A stretch of 64,000 nt of DNA from Muriiphilus sp048268845. Its GTDB lineage: Bacteria; Pseudomonadota; Alphaproteobacteria; Rhodobacterales; Rhodobacteraceae. Made by a program: the position numbers and the translations under genes. The stretch lies in assembly GCA_048268845.1 (NCBI GenBank), contig JBLWUQ010000005.1, positions 124,001-188,000 of the forward strand, read 5' to 3'. Positions 1 through 8,670 of the stretch are shown in pieces. Position 1 is the first letter of the stretch, and each line of letters begins with the position of its first letter. Below the pieces are notes generated by a model. It searched no databases and was not told the origin of the DNA. It saw only the letters and a program-made list of their open reading frames with translations.

Positions 1-643
1 CGCTCGTCGTGCCCCAGAGCGGCACGGCGGTCTTCTGCGCCTGTCTCACCGCATCGCGGTTCACGCGAAGGCGCGGCAGGTTGCGCACCATCGCCCCGGT
101 CAGCGCGAAGCCGACCACCAGCGAGACATAGCGCGAGGCGATCAGCGCGCCGATCTGCCAGCCCTGCATCAACAGGATGACCGCCGCTGCCAGCCCGAAG
201 GCTTCGGCGACAAGGACGTAAAGGCTGGCCGCGCGCACCCGTTTTGCGTGGACCAACTGCGCCTCCCACCAGGCGGTCGGGACGATCAGGAACGGGATCG
301 GCGCCAGCGCGATCATCGCCGCCCCGCTGGGCGAGGACAGCCCGCCGAACATCAGCCCGAACAGGAGGATGGCGACCATGCTGGCGCCGCCCACCGCCGC
401 CTTGAGCCAGAACAGCGTGTCGCGGTCGCGGGCGAAATCCGGCGCGCGCAAGAGCGCCTGATAATAGCCGGTGAAGACGAACGTATTGCCGATCACCGTG
501 GCGGCCCAGGCCAGCGCATAGGTGCCGAACACGTCAAGGCCGAGATAGCGCGAGGCGACCGCGACCGCGACGAAGGAAATCGCCTGCCCCAGAATCCGGG
601 AAGCCACCCCGACGACGTAGGGTTCGCTCAGCTTGCTCAGCAT
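1..643 (-). CDS. Wzx-like polysaccharide flippase, partial (C-terminus beyond left edge)
   Basis: An open frame runs leftward from ATG 643-641 through the window edge without a stop (214 codons). The N-terminus reads MLSKLSEPYVVGVASRILGQ and is followed by alternating hydrophobic segments, as in the polysaccharide biosynthesis/MATE-like flippases that move undecaprenyl-linked repeat units across the inner membrane. At least four or five membrane segments are visible in this part. It lies in an exopolysaccharide locus and faces away from the GT25 gene, so the 180 bp between them should hold divergent promoters. The assignment rests on hydrophobicity, the N-terminal pattern and context; the C-terminal half is not seen. 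Confidence 0.75.
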   Translation of the reverse strand, partial: MLSKLSEPYVVGVASRILGQAISFVAVAVASRYLGLDVFGTYALAWAATVIGNTFVFTGYYQALLRAPDFARDRDTLFWLKAAVGGASMVAILLFGLMFGGLSSPSGAAMIALAPIPFLIVPTAWWEAQLVHAKRVRAASLYVLVAEAFGLAAAVILLMQGWQIGALIASRYVSLVVGFALTGAMVRNLPRLRVNRDAVRQAQKTAVPLWGTTS

Positions 644-825
644 GGCTGCCGTCCGCTCCCGTCCGGTCTTGCGCAGGCGGCCATTCTGCCGTGGGACTGC
701 GGCGAAAGCGTGACGGGGGCAGGCGAAACAGGGTGTTTCGACGGGCGTTGCCCTGCTGAAAGCCAGTGCATCGCGCGCCCGATGGCGCTATGTCGGCCGC
801 TATGAACCGCGCTGGAACAACCCCC

Positions 826-1596
826 ATGCCGCACCCGGCCCTTGCCATCCGCGTCATCAGCCTTGACGACAGCGCCGAGCGGCGCGCGCTGGTGCGCGAG
901 AACCTTGCAGGCTTCGCCCTGCCCTGGGCCTTTCTCGACGGCAGCCGCGCGGCTGATGCCAGCGATCTGACCGTCGATCCGGCGGGCCAGCGCATGCGCT
1001 TCGGGCGCGAGTTGACGCAGGGCGAGGTCGGGTGTTTCAAGAGCCACATGCGCGCGCTGGCCGAGTTTGACGCCGACCCCGCGCTCGACTGGCTTCTGGT
1101 GATGGAAGACGACGTCTGGCTCGACCCGGCCTTCCCCTACGGCGCGCTTGCCGCCTGGCTTGACGACCACAAGATCGGCTTTCTCAGGCTGTTCGCCCGC
1201 GAATGGCGCCGCGCCTGGCCCCGGTTTCACTTTGGCGAGCGGCAAATCCTCTACCTTGCGACCGACCCGTTCGGAACGCAGGGCTACCTGATCTCGCGCA
1301 GCGCAGCGCAGGGGTTTCGCAGCCGGGTGCGCCGTGTGGTCAGGCCGATTGACGACGAGTTCGGGCGTTTCTGGGAAAACGGCCTCGACAACCACCTGCT
1401 GTTTCCCTTCCCGATGGTCGAGCGTCACGGCACCTCGACACTCAACACCGCCCGCAGCGATGCCGGGCAGATGCGCGCGACGCCTGGCCTGCGCCGGAAA
1501 CTGGCGCGCGCCAAGGATTACGCCGCCAAGCGGCTCTATCTGGCCTGGCGGCTGTCGCCCTTCGCGCGCGATCGCATCCGGCACTCCAAACGCTAG
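826..1596 (+). CDS. Glycosyltransferase family 25 (LPS/EPS side-chain transferase)
   Basis: A 256-aa protein beginning MPHPALAIRVISLDDSAERR. The N-terminal I-x-V-I-S-L-D-x-S-x-x-R pattern and the acidic motif LLVMEDDVWLDP near residue 90 are hallmarks of the GT25 family (LgtB/LpsA-type beta-galactosyl and glucosyl transferases), which use a nucleotide sugar at the cytoplasmic membrane. The basic C-terminus (RDRIRHSKR) may favour membrane association. In-frame ATGs lie upstream at 766, 790 and 802; I chose 826 because the conserved fold starts only a few residues later, but the ribosome site is weak and 802 is possible. Acceptor and donor sugars cannot be read from sequence. It converges on the GT4 gene with a 7-bp gap. 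Confidence 0.82.
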   Translation: MPHPALAIRVISLDDSAERRALVRENLAGFALPWAFLDGSRAADASDLTVDPAGQRMRFGRELTQGEVGCFKSHMRALAEFDADPALDWLLVMEDDVWLDPAFPYGALAAWLDDHKIGFLRLFAREWRRAWPRFHFGERQILYLATDPFGTQGYLISRSAAQGFRSRVRRVVRPIDDEFGRFWENGLDNHLLFPFPMVERHGTSTLNTARSDAGQMRATPGLRRKLARAKDYAAKRLYLAWRLSPFARDRIRHSKR

Positions 1597-1603
1597 AGCC
1601 ACG

Positions 1604-2833
1604 TCAGACGCTTTGGGCCTGTCGCGTCGGCAGGCGCACGCCATGTTCGCGCAGCACGCTCTCCATCCCGCGCCGAAAGGCGGATTCGTCAAACCGCGCG
1701 GCGTGGCGCACCAGCGCCTGCGGGTCGAGATGCTCCAGCCCCTCGCGCTCGAAATCCTCGACGGCCGCGACCAGCCCGTCGACGCTGGCCTCGTCGAACA
1801 ACAGCCCGGTCTGGCGGTCGATCACGGTATCCAGCGCCCCGCCCCGGCCCAGCGCGATCACCGGTCGGCCCGAGGCCATGACCTCGACCGGAACGATGCC
1901 GAAATCCTCTTCGCCGGGAAAGATCAGCGCCTTGCAACTGGCCATGTAGGCCTTGAGCTTGGCGAACGGCAGCTTGCCCAGGAACCGGACATTGTCGCCC
2001 GCATTGGCAGCCAGCGCGCGTTCGGCGCTGTCCGGCCCGCCGATCACGAACAGGGGCTTGCCCATCCGCGTGAACGCCTCGATGGCCAGATCCGGGCGCT
2101 TGTAGGGGGCAAGCTCGCCAACCCACAGATAGAACCCGCCGCGATCCTCGGGCGCGATCGGCGCGAAGTCCTCGACCGCCACCGGCGGATGCACCACGGT
2201 CGCCTCGCGGCGCCAATACTTGTTGATACGCGCCTCGACATGGGTCGAGTTCGCGACGAACCGATCCACCCGCGCGGCGCTGGCGACATCCCACTGGCGC
2301 AGGCTGTGGGCCAGCCGGGGCAGCATCGCCCGGGTCAGCAGCCCGGCGTCACTGCGGTAGACGTGATACTGGTCCCAGAGATAGCGCATCGGCGAGTGGC
2401 AATAGCAGATATGCGGCGCGTCGGGCGGCGCGATGACGCCCTTGGCCGGGCCGGATTCGCTCGACAGCACCAGGTCGTAGCCGGTGAGGTCGATCTCCTC
2501 CAGGGCGCGCGGCATCAGCGGCAGGTATTTCTGATAGAGCTTCGGCGCGAAGGGCATCTTGCCGACCGAGGTGGTGAACACCCGCTTGGAGCGGATCAGC
2601 GGACTGACCGCGTCGGGGTTGTAGGCGTGGGTATAGATGTCGGCCTCGGGGAACATGCGCAAAAGCGCCTCGAGCACCTTTTCCCCGCCGCGCATCCCGA
2701 CCAGCCAGTAATGGATGATCGCAACGCGCGGTTTGCCCTTGCCCTGCCGGATCTGCGGTGCGGTCAGCGGACGGCGCCCGGCGGGGCCGTCGTCGAGCGC
2801 ATAGAGTGCGCCTCTGTCAAGCATATGCTGCAT
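1604..2833 (-). CDS. Glycosyltransferase family 4 (GT-B fold)
   Basis: A 409-aa GT4 enzyme. It has the early motif RVAIIHYWLVGMRGGEKVLE, the middle segment YLWVGELAPYKRPDLAIEAF typical of the start of the nucleotide-sugar domain, and the EX7E-type element EEDFGIVPVEVMASGRPV. CYCHSPMRYLWDQY is characteristic of a WbaZ-like mannosyltransferase branch, so mannose transfer is plausible but unproven. ATG 2833 is preceded by GGAGAAGG and overlaps the end of the upstream wzc-like gene by 17 bp, so the two are probably translationally coupled. It should add one sugar to the lipid-linked repeat unit at the inner face of the cytoplasmic membrane. Confidence 0.88.
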   Translation of the reverse strand: MQHMLDRGALYALDDGPAGRRPLTAPQIRQGKGKPRVAIIHYWLVGMRGGEKVLEALLRMFPEADIYTHAYNPDAVSPLIRSKRVFTTSVGKMPFAPKLYQKYLPLMPRALEEIDLTGYDLVLSSESGPAKGVIAPPDAPHICYCHSPMRYLWDQYHVYRSDAGLLTRAMLPRLAHSLRQWDVASAARVDRFVANSTHVEARINKYWRREATVVHPPVAVEDFAPIAPEDRGGFYLWVGELAPYKRPDLAIEAFTRMGKPLFVIGGPDSAERALAANAGDNVRFLGKLPFAKLKAYMASCKALIFPGEEDFGIVPVEVMASGRPVIALGRGGALDTVIDRQTGLLFDEASVDGLVAAVEDFEREGLEHLDPQALVRHAARFDESAFRRGMESVLREHGVRLPTRQAQSV

Positions 2834-4934
2834 AACCTTCTCCGTAGGCTTTCTCGGCCACTTTCGGGTCGACCTGATTGAGCACGATCCCGGTCACGCC
2901 AAGGTTCATTCCGGCCAGCGCATCCAGCCCCTCGGCCACCGCCGAACGCGGCGTCACGTCCCAGCGCACGACATAGACGATGCTGTCGGCGACCTGTGCC
3001 AGAACCAGCCCGTCCGACACTTTCAACAGCGGCGGCGAGTCGACGATCACCACGTCATAGACGCGCTTCAACTCCTCCATCATCGGGCGCAGCCAGTCGG
3101 TGTTGAGGTCGTCGGCGGCCTCGGGGCACGGGTTGGCGGCGGCAAGCACGTGGATGCCAAGCTCGTGATCCGTCAGGATCGACTCGGCCAGATCGGAACG
3201 CTCCAGTATGAAATCCGCGAGATCATATTCCGGCTCCCAGCCGAAGGACTTCACCAGGTGCGAGCGGCGCAGGTCGGCGTCGACCAGGATCACGGATTTG
3301 CCCGCCAGCGCCGCCATTTCCGCAAGCGCCATCGCGGTCATCGACTTGCCCTCGTCGGGATAGGACGAGGTGACGAGCACCACGCGGTTGTCGGCGGCGC
3401 GGCCCTGCATGAACAGGAAGGTGCGCAGCTGGCGGATGCGTTCGCCGAACATGCTGTTGGGGTTCCACCTGAGCCCGGCGATGACCTCCTTGAGATCGCC
3501 CCCGCCGACCCGTGGCAGCGTGGCCAGAACCTTGACGCCGGTCTCGGCCTCGATCTCGCGCCTCGTGCGGAAGGTCGCGCGGGTCATCTCGGTGAACAGC
3601 GCCAGCCCGATGCCGATGGTGCCGCCCAGCATCAGGCCGAAGAACGCCATCAGCCTCGGGCGCGGCGCCGAGGGGACATCGGGATAGGTCGCACGCTCGA
3701 TGATCCGCGCATCGGGGCGTTGCAGCCGGTCCTGTCCGCTGGCGGCCGAGAACCGTGTCAGCAGGCTTTCATAATTCTGGCGCGCGGCAGAAGCCTCGCG
3801 GTCAAGCTGGAGCAGGCCCAGCGAGTTTTCCGAGATCCCGGCGATCCGGTCCTCGAGGTCATGGATACCCTCGGCCAGCGACGCCTCGCGCAACCGCGCG
3901 ACCGTGACTTCGTTGCTGCGCAGGTCGATCACCCGTTGCGCCTCGGTCGCAAGCTGGGCGTCGAGACGCTCCATCTCGCTGCGGATGCGCAGGCGCTGCG
4001 GGTGGTCGGTGCCGAACGAGCGCGCCCATTCGCCGTCCTGACGTTGCAGGTCCAGCCGGTCCTGCGCCAGACGCTCGAGCACCGGCGAGGTCACGGCCTT
4101 GGCCAGCCCGGCCGCGCCCTGTTCGACGAGGATGGTCCTGAGCTGATCGAACTGCGCCTCGGCCGCCACCCGTTCGGCGCGGGCCGCGACCAGTTGGCCG
4201 GTCAGGTTGGCAAGCTGCTGGTTCGCGGTCTCGACGCTGCCGCCGTCGCGCGCCAGACGGTCGGACTTGTAGGCCAGCACCGCCGCCTCGGCGGCCTCGA
4301 CGGCGATGCGCGCCTCCTCAACCTGCTCGCCGATCCATGTCGTCGCCTGACGCACGCTTTCGCGCCGGTTGGCCAACTGTGTCTCGATATAGGTGTCGGC
4401 GATGCCGTTGGCGATGTCGGCGACAAGGCCCCGGTCGCGGCCCTCGAAACTGATCGCGATGACGTAGGATTCGCCCTCACGCCGGATCGTCAGGTCGCGC
4501 CGGATCGCCCATGTCAGGCTCGACATCCGGCTTTCCATGTTGGTGTCGGGTTGCGGCGCGTCGAACAGCGCGGTTTCCAGCCGCTCGATCCCGATCTTGT
4601 CGATCAGGTTGCCGATCAGGATGTTCGAGCGCATCACCGACATTTCCGACAGGATCACCGGCTCGGACAGGTTTAGGCTCTGCACCACCTCCTGCGAGGG
4701 CACCACCGAGACATGGCGCGGATCGAGCATGACCTTGGAATTGGCCGACCAGGTCGAGGGCAGCAGCCCGGTCACGACATTGAACAGCACCGCCATGCCG
4801 ATGGCGATGCCGGCGACGAGCATGTGACGGCCGGCAATCGCATGCAGCAGCCCGCGCACGTCGACGCGGTCGGCATCCTCGAGCCGCGGCGTGGCGCGGT
4901 TCGGAACCGGTGACTGGATATCCAGCGTTGTCAA
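2817..4934 (-). CDS. Wzc/ExoP-type polysaccharide co-polymerase with BY-kinase domain
   Basis: A 705-aa protein with the Wzc/GumC/ExoP architecture. There is a membrane segment at about residues 38-58, a Wzz domain, a long coiled-coil periplasmic region (about 200-390), a second membrane segment at 428-448 after a proline-rich stretch (DVPSAPRPR), and a cytoplasmic tyrosine kinase domain. The kinase has Walker A SSYPDEGKS (K530), Walker A' VILVDADLRR (549-557) and Walker B VVIVDSPP (628-635). The C-terminal tyrosine cluster is short, with Y697, Y701 and Y704 as candidate autophosphorylation sites. Such proteins control chain length and couple polymerisation to export through a Wza-type channel, which is not in this window. 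Its start lies beside a 375-bp non-coding region. Confidence 0.92.
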   Translation of the reverse strand: MTTLDIQSPVPNRATPRLEDADRVDVRGLLHAIAGRHMLVAGIAIGMAVLFNVVTGLLPSTWSANSKVMLDPRHVSVVPSQEVVQSLNLSEPVILSEMSVMRSNILIGNLIDKIGIERLETALFDAPQPDTNMESRMSSLTWAIRRDLTIRREGESYVIAISFEGRDRGLVADIANGIADTYIETQLANRRESVRQATTWIGEQVEEARIAVEAAEAAVLAYKSDRLARDGGSVETANQQLANLTGQLVAARAERVAAEAQFDQLRTILVEQGAAGLAKAVTSPVLERLAQDRLDLQRQDGEWARSFGTDHPQRLRIRSEMERLDAQLATEAQRVIDLRSNEVTVARLREASLAEGIHDLEDRIAGISENSLGLLQLDREASAARQNYESLLTRFSAASGQDRLQRPDARIIERATYPDVPSAPRPRLMAFFGLMLGGTIGIGLALFTEMTRATFRTRREIEAETGVKVLATLPRVGGGDLKEVIAGLRWNPNSMFGERIRQLRTFLFMQGRAADNRVVLVTSSYPDEGKSMTAMALAEMAALAGKSVILVDADLRRSHLVKSFGWEPEYDLADFILERSDLAESILTDHELGIHVLAAANPCPEAADDLNTDWLRPMMEELKRVYDVVIVDSPPLLKVSDGLVLAQVADSIVYVVRWDVTPRSAVAEGLDALAGMNLGVTGIVLNQVDPKVAEKAYGEGYAAYA

Positions 4935-5309
4935 ACCCTACTCCTCGCGTCCGGGACGTCGGTGCAGATGCGAAAGGGCCGGACATCCGGCGACCAGGAT
5001 GCAGGGGACGAACCCCCGCTTCGGCAGTCTTTGGAATGGATGGGTCCGGGCGCGCCACTCATCGCGCCCGGCCCGTTCCCCTCGCTCGTCAACGATGGCC
5101 GTTTCCGGCCGTCGCTCCTGCCACCTTGGAACCCCACACATCGCCCCCCCGGGCGAAACATCGTCGTCCCCCGCACCCATTGCCCCCATACTTGAGTGCG
5201 ACGTCAAGGGTTTGGCAGATTTTGGCGGGATTGTGGCCTCGGCCCGGCAACAATGCGAAATGCCGGGGCGGACTGGCCCAAACCCGGCAACATTGTGGCA
5301 AAGTCGTGG
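4935..5309. other. 375-bp non-coding region upstream of the wzc-like gene
   Basis: No convincing gene: the open frames here are rich in R, P, G and S and look like frame shadows. The region separates the wzc-like gene from the end of the polymerase gene and must hold the wzc promoter unless transcription reads through. Two copies of CCCGGCAACA start about 40 bp apart (near 5244 and 5284); the second runs into the ATTGTGGCAAA motif described separately. I see no clear promoter hexamers or terminator. Confidence 0.5.
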
Positions 5310-5314
5310 CTATG
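5292..5314 (+). promoter_or_regulatory. Putative EPS-locus control motif, copy 1
   Basis: Reads ATTGTGGCAAA-gtc-GTGGC-t-ATG on the + strand. It matches 19 of 23 positions of the motif at 11715-11737 upstream of the sugar transferase gene. It contains GTGGC twice, 11 bp apart. It overlaps the last codon of the polymerase gene and is about 360 bp upstream of the wzc-like start. It resembles a sigma-54 -24/-12 element, but on this strand it would point into the antisense of the polymerase gene, so a protein-binding site is the better reading. Confidence 0.4.
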
Positions 5315-6713
5315 GTCGGGCGGGCGAGTGATGTAACGATTCTAAAACCAGAGCGCGAGAAAGCCCGGTCGCGATCCCCGCCAGCGCGAAGAAGAACAGC
5401 CCGAGGTCCGGCGTCGAGTGGGTCAGAACCGCCGCCGACAGCATCGCAAGGCACCCGGCCTTCAGCGCCCGGATCACGCCCGAACGCGGGTCGCTCCGTG
5501 GCCCCGAGGGCGCCGCCGCGATTGATGCGAGAAACGCGATGAACAGCGCCGTGCCGAGGATGCCTATACTACCGAGGCAGGCGATCACCCAGTTCGACGC
5601 GCGCACCGCGCCCAGCCCCGCGCCCAACCCCCAGGTGTCGCGGAAATTGATCAGCGCCTGCGTGTTCCAGCTCAACCGCTCGACGCCCGAATCCGTCGCG
5701 AGTTTCTGGAACAGCACCCGGTCGAGGAAATCCGTCACCGGCGCCACCAGCTCATAGCTCGCCACCGCCGCTACTCCCGCCAGCCAGAGCAGCATGAACC
5801 CGCCCGCGGTCAGCGCGACCGAACGGCGTTCTGCCTCGGGCCGCAGGTTACGAAACACGGTGTAGAGCGCAAAGGCCACGACAAAGACCACCAGCGCGAG
5901 ATAGGCCGCCGACGAGGTCGAGCGCAGCACCGCGAAGGTCGCCAGCGCCAGCATCCATGGTGCAGCCCTCGAGCGCGGCGTCGAGATCCAGTATTGCAGC
6001 CAGAACCCGAACAACCCGAGCGAGAAGTAGCCAAAGCTCGACGCCTCGGGGAAACCGCCGACCATGCGCTTGATCCCGGCCATGGTGTCGGTGATGTGCA
6101 GCGAGTAATTCGCCGTGCGGATCGGTTCCATCAGGAACGCGGTGTTGGTCGCGAAAGTCAGGACGTCGATCAGGCCCAGCGCCAGATGAACGCAGGTCGC
6201 GACGATCATCGCCGTCAGCACCGGCCCGACGGTCGAGACCCGCCGGAACGCCGTCGCCAGCCCGACGAACACGAAGAAATCGAGCGCCAGCCGGAACAGC
6301 TGCGTGATGTTGCCGGTCGAGGGGCCAAGCGGAAAGCGCACGATCCCTGTGCCCTTGGCGGTGCGCGCGATGCCGAAGACCTCGGTCTCGCCGGCAAAGA
6401 TGCGCGGCAGGAAGATCGCCGAAAACGCCGCCACGATCATCACCAGCGTCAGGATGAACCCCGGCTGCCACGGCCGCAACGTGCCGACCAGGCTCGCCCC
6501 GGCGCCGGGGCCGACAAGGACAAGGCCGATGACCACCACCGCAGCCAGGTCCGCCACCCCGATCGTCGCCCCGCCCAGCGCGGGCAGGTTGAACGCCGCC
6601 GCCGCACCGAACGGAAGCAGCGCGAAGAACGCCCAGGCCCCCCGGCGCACGCCCTGCGCGGCCAGCGCCACGATGGCGGCAAGCGCCAGAAAGCTCGAGG
6701 GGACGAATTCCAT
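5310..6713 (-). CDS. Wzy/O-antigen ligase-like membrane polymerase
   Basis: A 467-aa, very hydrophobic protein with roughly ten membrane segments and a large central loop, as in the O-antigen ligase/polymerase (Wzy, WaaL, ExoQ) group. These enzymes join lipid-linked repeat units at the periplasmic face. The frame opens further upstream to 6986, but the first 91 residues of that reading are R/P/S/G-rich and overlap the divergent hydrolase gene. I place the start at ATG 6713 (MEFVPSSFLALAAIVALAAQ), which begins directly with a membrane helix. Family members share little sequence, so the call rests on topology and position between the Wzc and glycosyltransferase genes. Confidence 0.78.
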   Translation of the reverse strand: MEFVPSSFLALAAIVALAAQGVRRGAWAFFALLPFGAAAAFNLPALGGATIGVADLAAVVVIGLVLVGPGAGASLVGTLRPWQPGFILTLVMIVAAFSAIFLPRIFAGETEVFGIARTAKGTGIVRFPLGPSTGNITQLFRLALDFFVFVGLATAFRRVSTVGPVLTAMIVATCVHLALGLIDVLTFATNTAFLMEPIRTANYSLHITDTMAGIKRMVGGFPEASSFGYFSLGLFGFWLQYWISTPRSRAAPWMLALATFAVLRSTSSAAYLALVVFVVAFALYTVFRNLRPEAERRSVALTAGGFMLLWLAGVAAVASYELVAPVTDFLDRVLFQKLATDSGVERLSWNTQALINFRDTWGLGAGLGAVRASNWVIACLGSIGILGTALFIAFLASIAAAPSGPRSDPRSGVIRALKAGCLAMLSAAVLTHSTPDLGLFFFALAGIATGLSRALVLESLHHSPARP

Positions 6714-6837
6714 GCCGGGCGCGGGCCTTTGCCGTGACGATCCCCCTTTACCTGCACCAATCGCGCCCGGCTGTGAAGGCCGCTTGCCGGGCGTCCGCCC
6801 TTGCGGCAGGGTCGGGGCGACTGACCCGGAGAGCTGC

Positions 6838-8472
6838 GTGACCCGCCTTCTGCCCCTTCTCGGCCTGCTGATCGCCGGCGCCGCCAATGCCGATCCCCTG
6901 ACCGCCCCGCGCCTCGCCGCCGCCTCCAACTTCGGCCAGACATGGGCGCCCGAGATGCTGGATGCGGCCGAAGCGCTTGGCGTCACCGACCTGCGCGACG
7001 AGGTCTACTGGCGGCATGTCGAGGTGGACGGGAGCGACAGTTTCGACTGGTTCATCACGCAATACCCGGCGCTGCTGACCGCGCGCGGCATCGGGCTGAC
7101 CGCCATCGTGGGCGACGAACACCCTGCTTACGACGGTGGCGTGACGCCACATTCGCCCGACGCCGTCGCCGCCTTCGCCAGCTACGCCGCCCGACTGGTG
7201 ACGCGCTTCCCGGCGATCGACGCCATCGAGGTCGGCAACGAGATGAACTCCGACGATTTCACCTCCGGCCCGATGCGCGAGGCCGACATCGCCGGGCGGG
7301 CAAGGCTCTACACGGCGCTGCTCAGCGCAACGCATCAGGCGGTGAAAGCGGCGCGACCCGAGGTGCGCATCATCGGAGGCGCCGCGCTCGCCGTGCCGCT
7401 GGCGTGGTTCGGCGCACTGTCCGAGACCGGCGCGCCCGCGTGGATGGACACGCTGGCGCTGCATCCCTACACCACCCCGCCCGAACAATTCCGCCGCCAG
7501 ATCGCGCTTTTGCGCCAGATACCGGGCTTTGAAACCATCCCGATCGAGGCGACCGAGTTCGGCACCCCCGACCCGGCCCAGGCCGCCGCGCATCTGATGA
7601 AATACCACTGCCAGATGGCGCTGTCCGGGGTTGTGCGCGCGGTCTGGTATCCGCTGAACACGCGCGGCGACGGCATGGCGCCACTGGTCACGCCCGAAGG
7701 CGACGCGACCGATGTGGGTGAAACCTTCCAGCTTCTCCAAGGGCTTGCCGGTTTGCCTGCGGCGGACGCCGCACCCGACCTCTTCACCTATGCCTGCCAG
7801 TTCGGCCCGCGCGCTCTGGTCATCTGGGGCGCCGCGCGCGCCGTCACGCTGACCGACCCGGCACTCACCGCACTCGACGCCAGCGGCCAGCCGGTCGCCC
7901 AACCAAACCTGTCGCGCGACATGCCGCTCCTGATCGTCTCGGACGGCGCTGCGATCCGGCTGGGCGACAACGTCCGCCTCGCGCCGCACGGGGTGGTGGC
8001 CGACAGCTTCGACCAGTTCGCCTATCCCGGCCAGCCCGGCGATGGCTTCAGCCGGTTCGCGCGGATCGATGGCGAGGTCATCCCCTTCATCCTCGGCCCC
8101 GGCCAGCAGACGAACGGGGTGCCCTGGACGCCCTACCTCGCCACTGCACAAGACGGGATGTTACGCATGGACGCCGAGTTCCTGATGCCCTCGACGGGCG
8201 AGATCGTCCACGCCTTCGACGCCCCCCGCGACATGCTGGTCACGCTCGAGGCCATGCTCGACCCTGCCGCCGAAAGCCGCGACGGTCTGGTGCTGACGGT
8301 CGCGCTCAATGGGAAGGTGCTGGCCGGACGGATCGTGACCGCGCGAGACGTGCTGACGCGGCCGGGGCTGGAGTTGCGCGCAGGCGACCGGCTGGAAATC
8401 GTCGTCGGCCCCGGCGCGACGCCGGACGGCGACGACGCGCTCTACCGCTTCACCCTGCGCGCGGCCCGGTAG
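6838..8472 (+). CDS. Secreted clan-A glycoside hydrolase, PslG/GH39-like
   Basis: A 544-aa protein with a signal peptide (MTRLLPLLGLLIAGAANADP). I chose the GTG at 6838 because GGAGAG precedes it by 4 bp and the signal peptide follows at once; the longer frame from 6304 is antisense to the polymerase gene. The (beta/alpha)8 domain carries the acid/base motif EVGNEMN (E135) and a probable nucleophile in IEATEFGTPD (E240), the retaining clan-A arrangement. The C-terminal part (about 400-544) looks like a beta-sandwich. PslG-type hydrolases in EPS clusters cut polymer in the periplasm and affect chain length or biofilm release. The family call is from motifs; substrate is unknown. Confidence 0.8.
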   Translation: MTRLLPLLGLLIAGAANADPLTAPRLAAASNFGQTWAPEMLDAAEALGVTDLRDEVYWRHVEVDGSDSFDWFITQYPALLTARGIGLTAIVGDEHPAYDGGVTPHSPDAVAAFASYAARLVTRFPAIDAIEVGNEMNSDDFTSGPMREADIAGRARLYTALLSATHQAVKAARPEVRIIGGAALAVPLAWFGALSETGAPAWMDTLALHPYTTPPEQFRRQIALLRQIPGFETIPIEATEFGTPDPAQAAAHLMKYHCQMALSGVVRAVWYPLNTRGDGMAPLVTPEGDATDVGETFQLLQGLAGLPAADAAPDLFTYACQFGPRALVIWGAARAVTLTDPALTALDASGQPVAQPNLSRDMPLLIVSDGAAIRLGDNVRLAPHGVVADSFDQFAYPGQPGDGFSRFARIDGEVIPFILGPGQQTNGVPWTPYLATAQDGMLRMDAEFLMPSTGEIVHAFDAPRDMLVTLEAMLDPAAESRDGLVLTVALNGKVLAGRIVTARDVLTRPGLELRAGDRLEIVVGPGATPDGDDALYRFTLRAAR

Positions 8473-8670
8473 GGTCGTCCGCCGCGCCCGTCGCGCATGG
8501 TTTGTTCGTTCCCTGTAGCAATGCTGCCAGTTCACCGGGATAAACACCTGTCCAACAGCGGATTCAGACAAGAAGCTGCTCAAATCCCACACCTGGACTT
8601 GACCGATGCCGCGCAATTGCCGCAGTCCTCTGATAGGCCCTTGGCGGGATCGCGCGGCAGGAAAGACAGC

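Noticed and set aside
5296..5311. Sigma-54 promoter reading of TGGCAAAGTCGTGGCT
   Set aside because: It would transcribe the antisense strand of the polymerase gene with no gene in that direction. Kept only as a shared motif.
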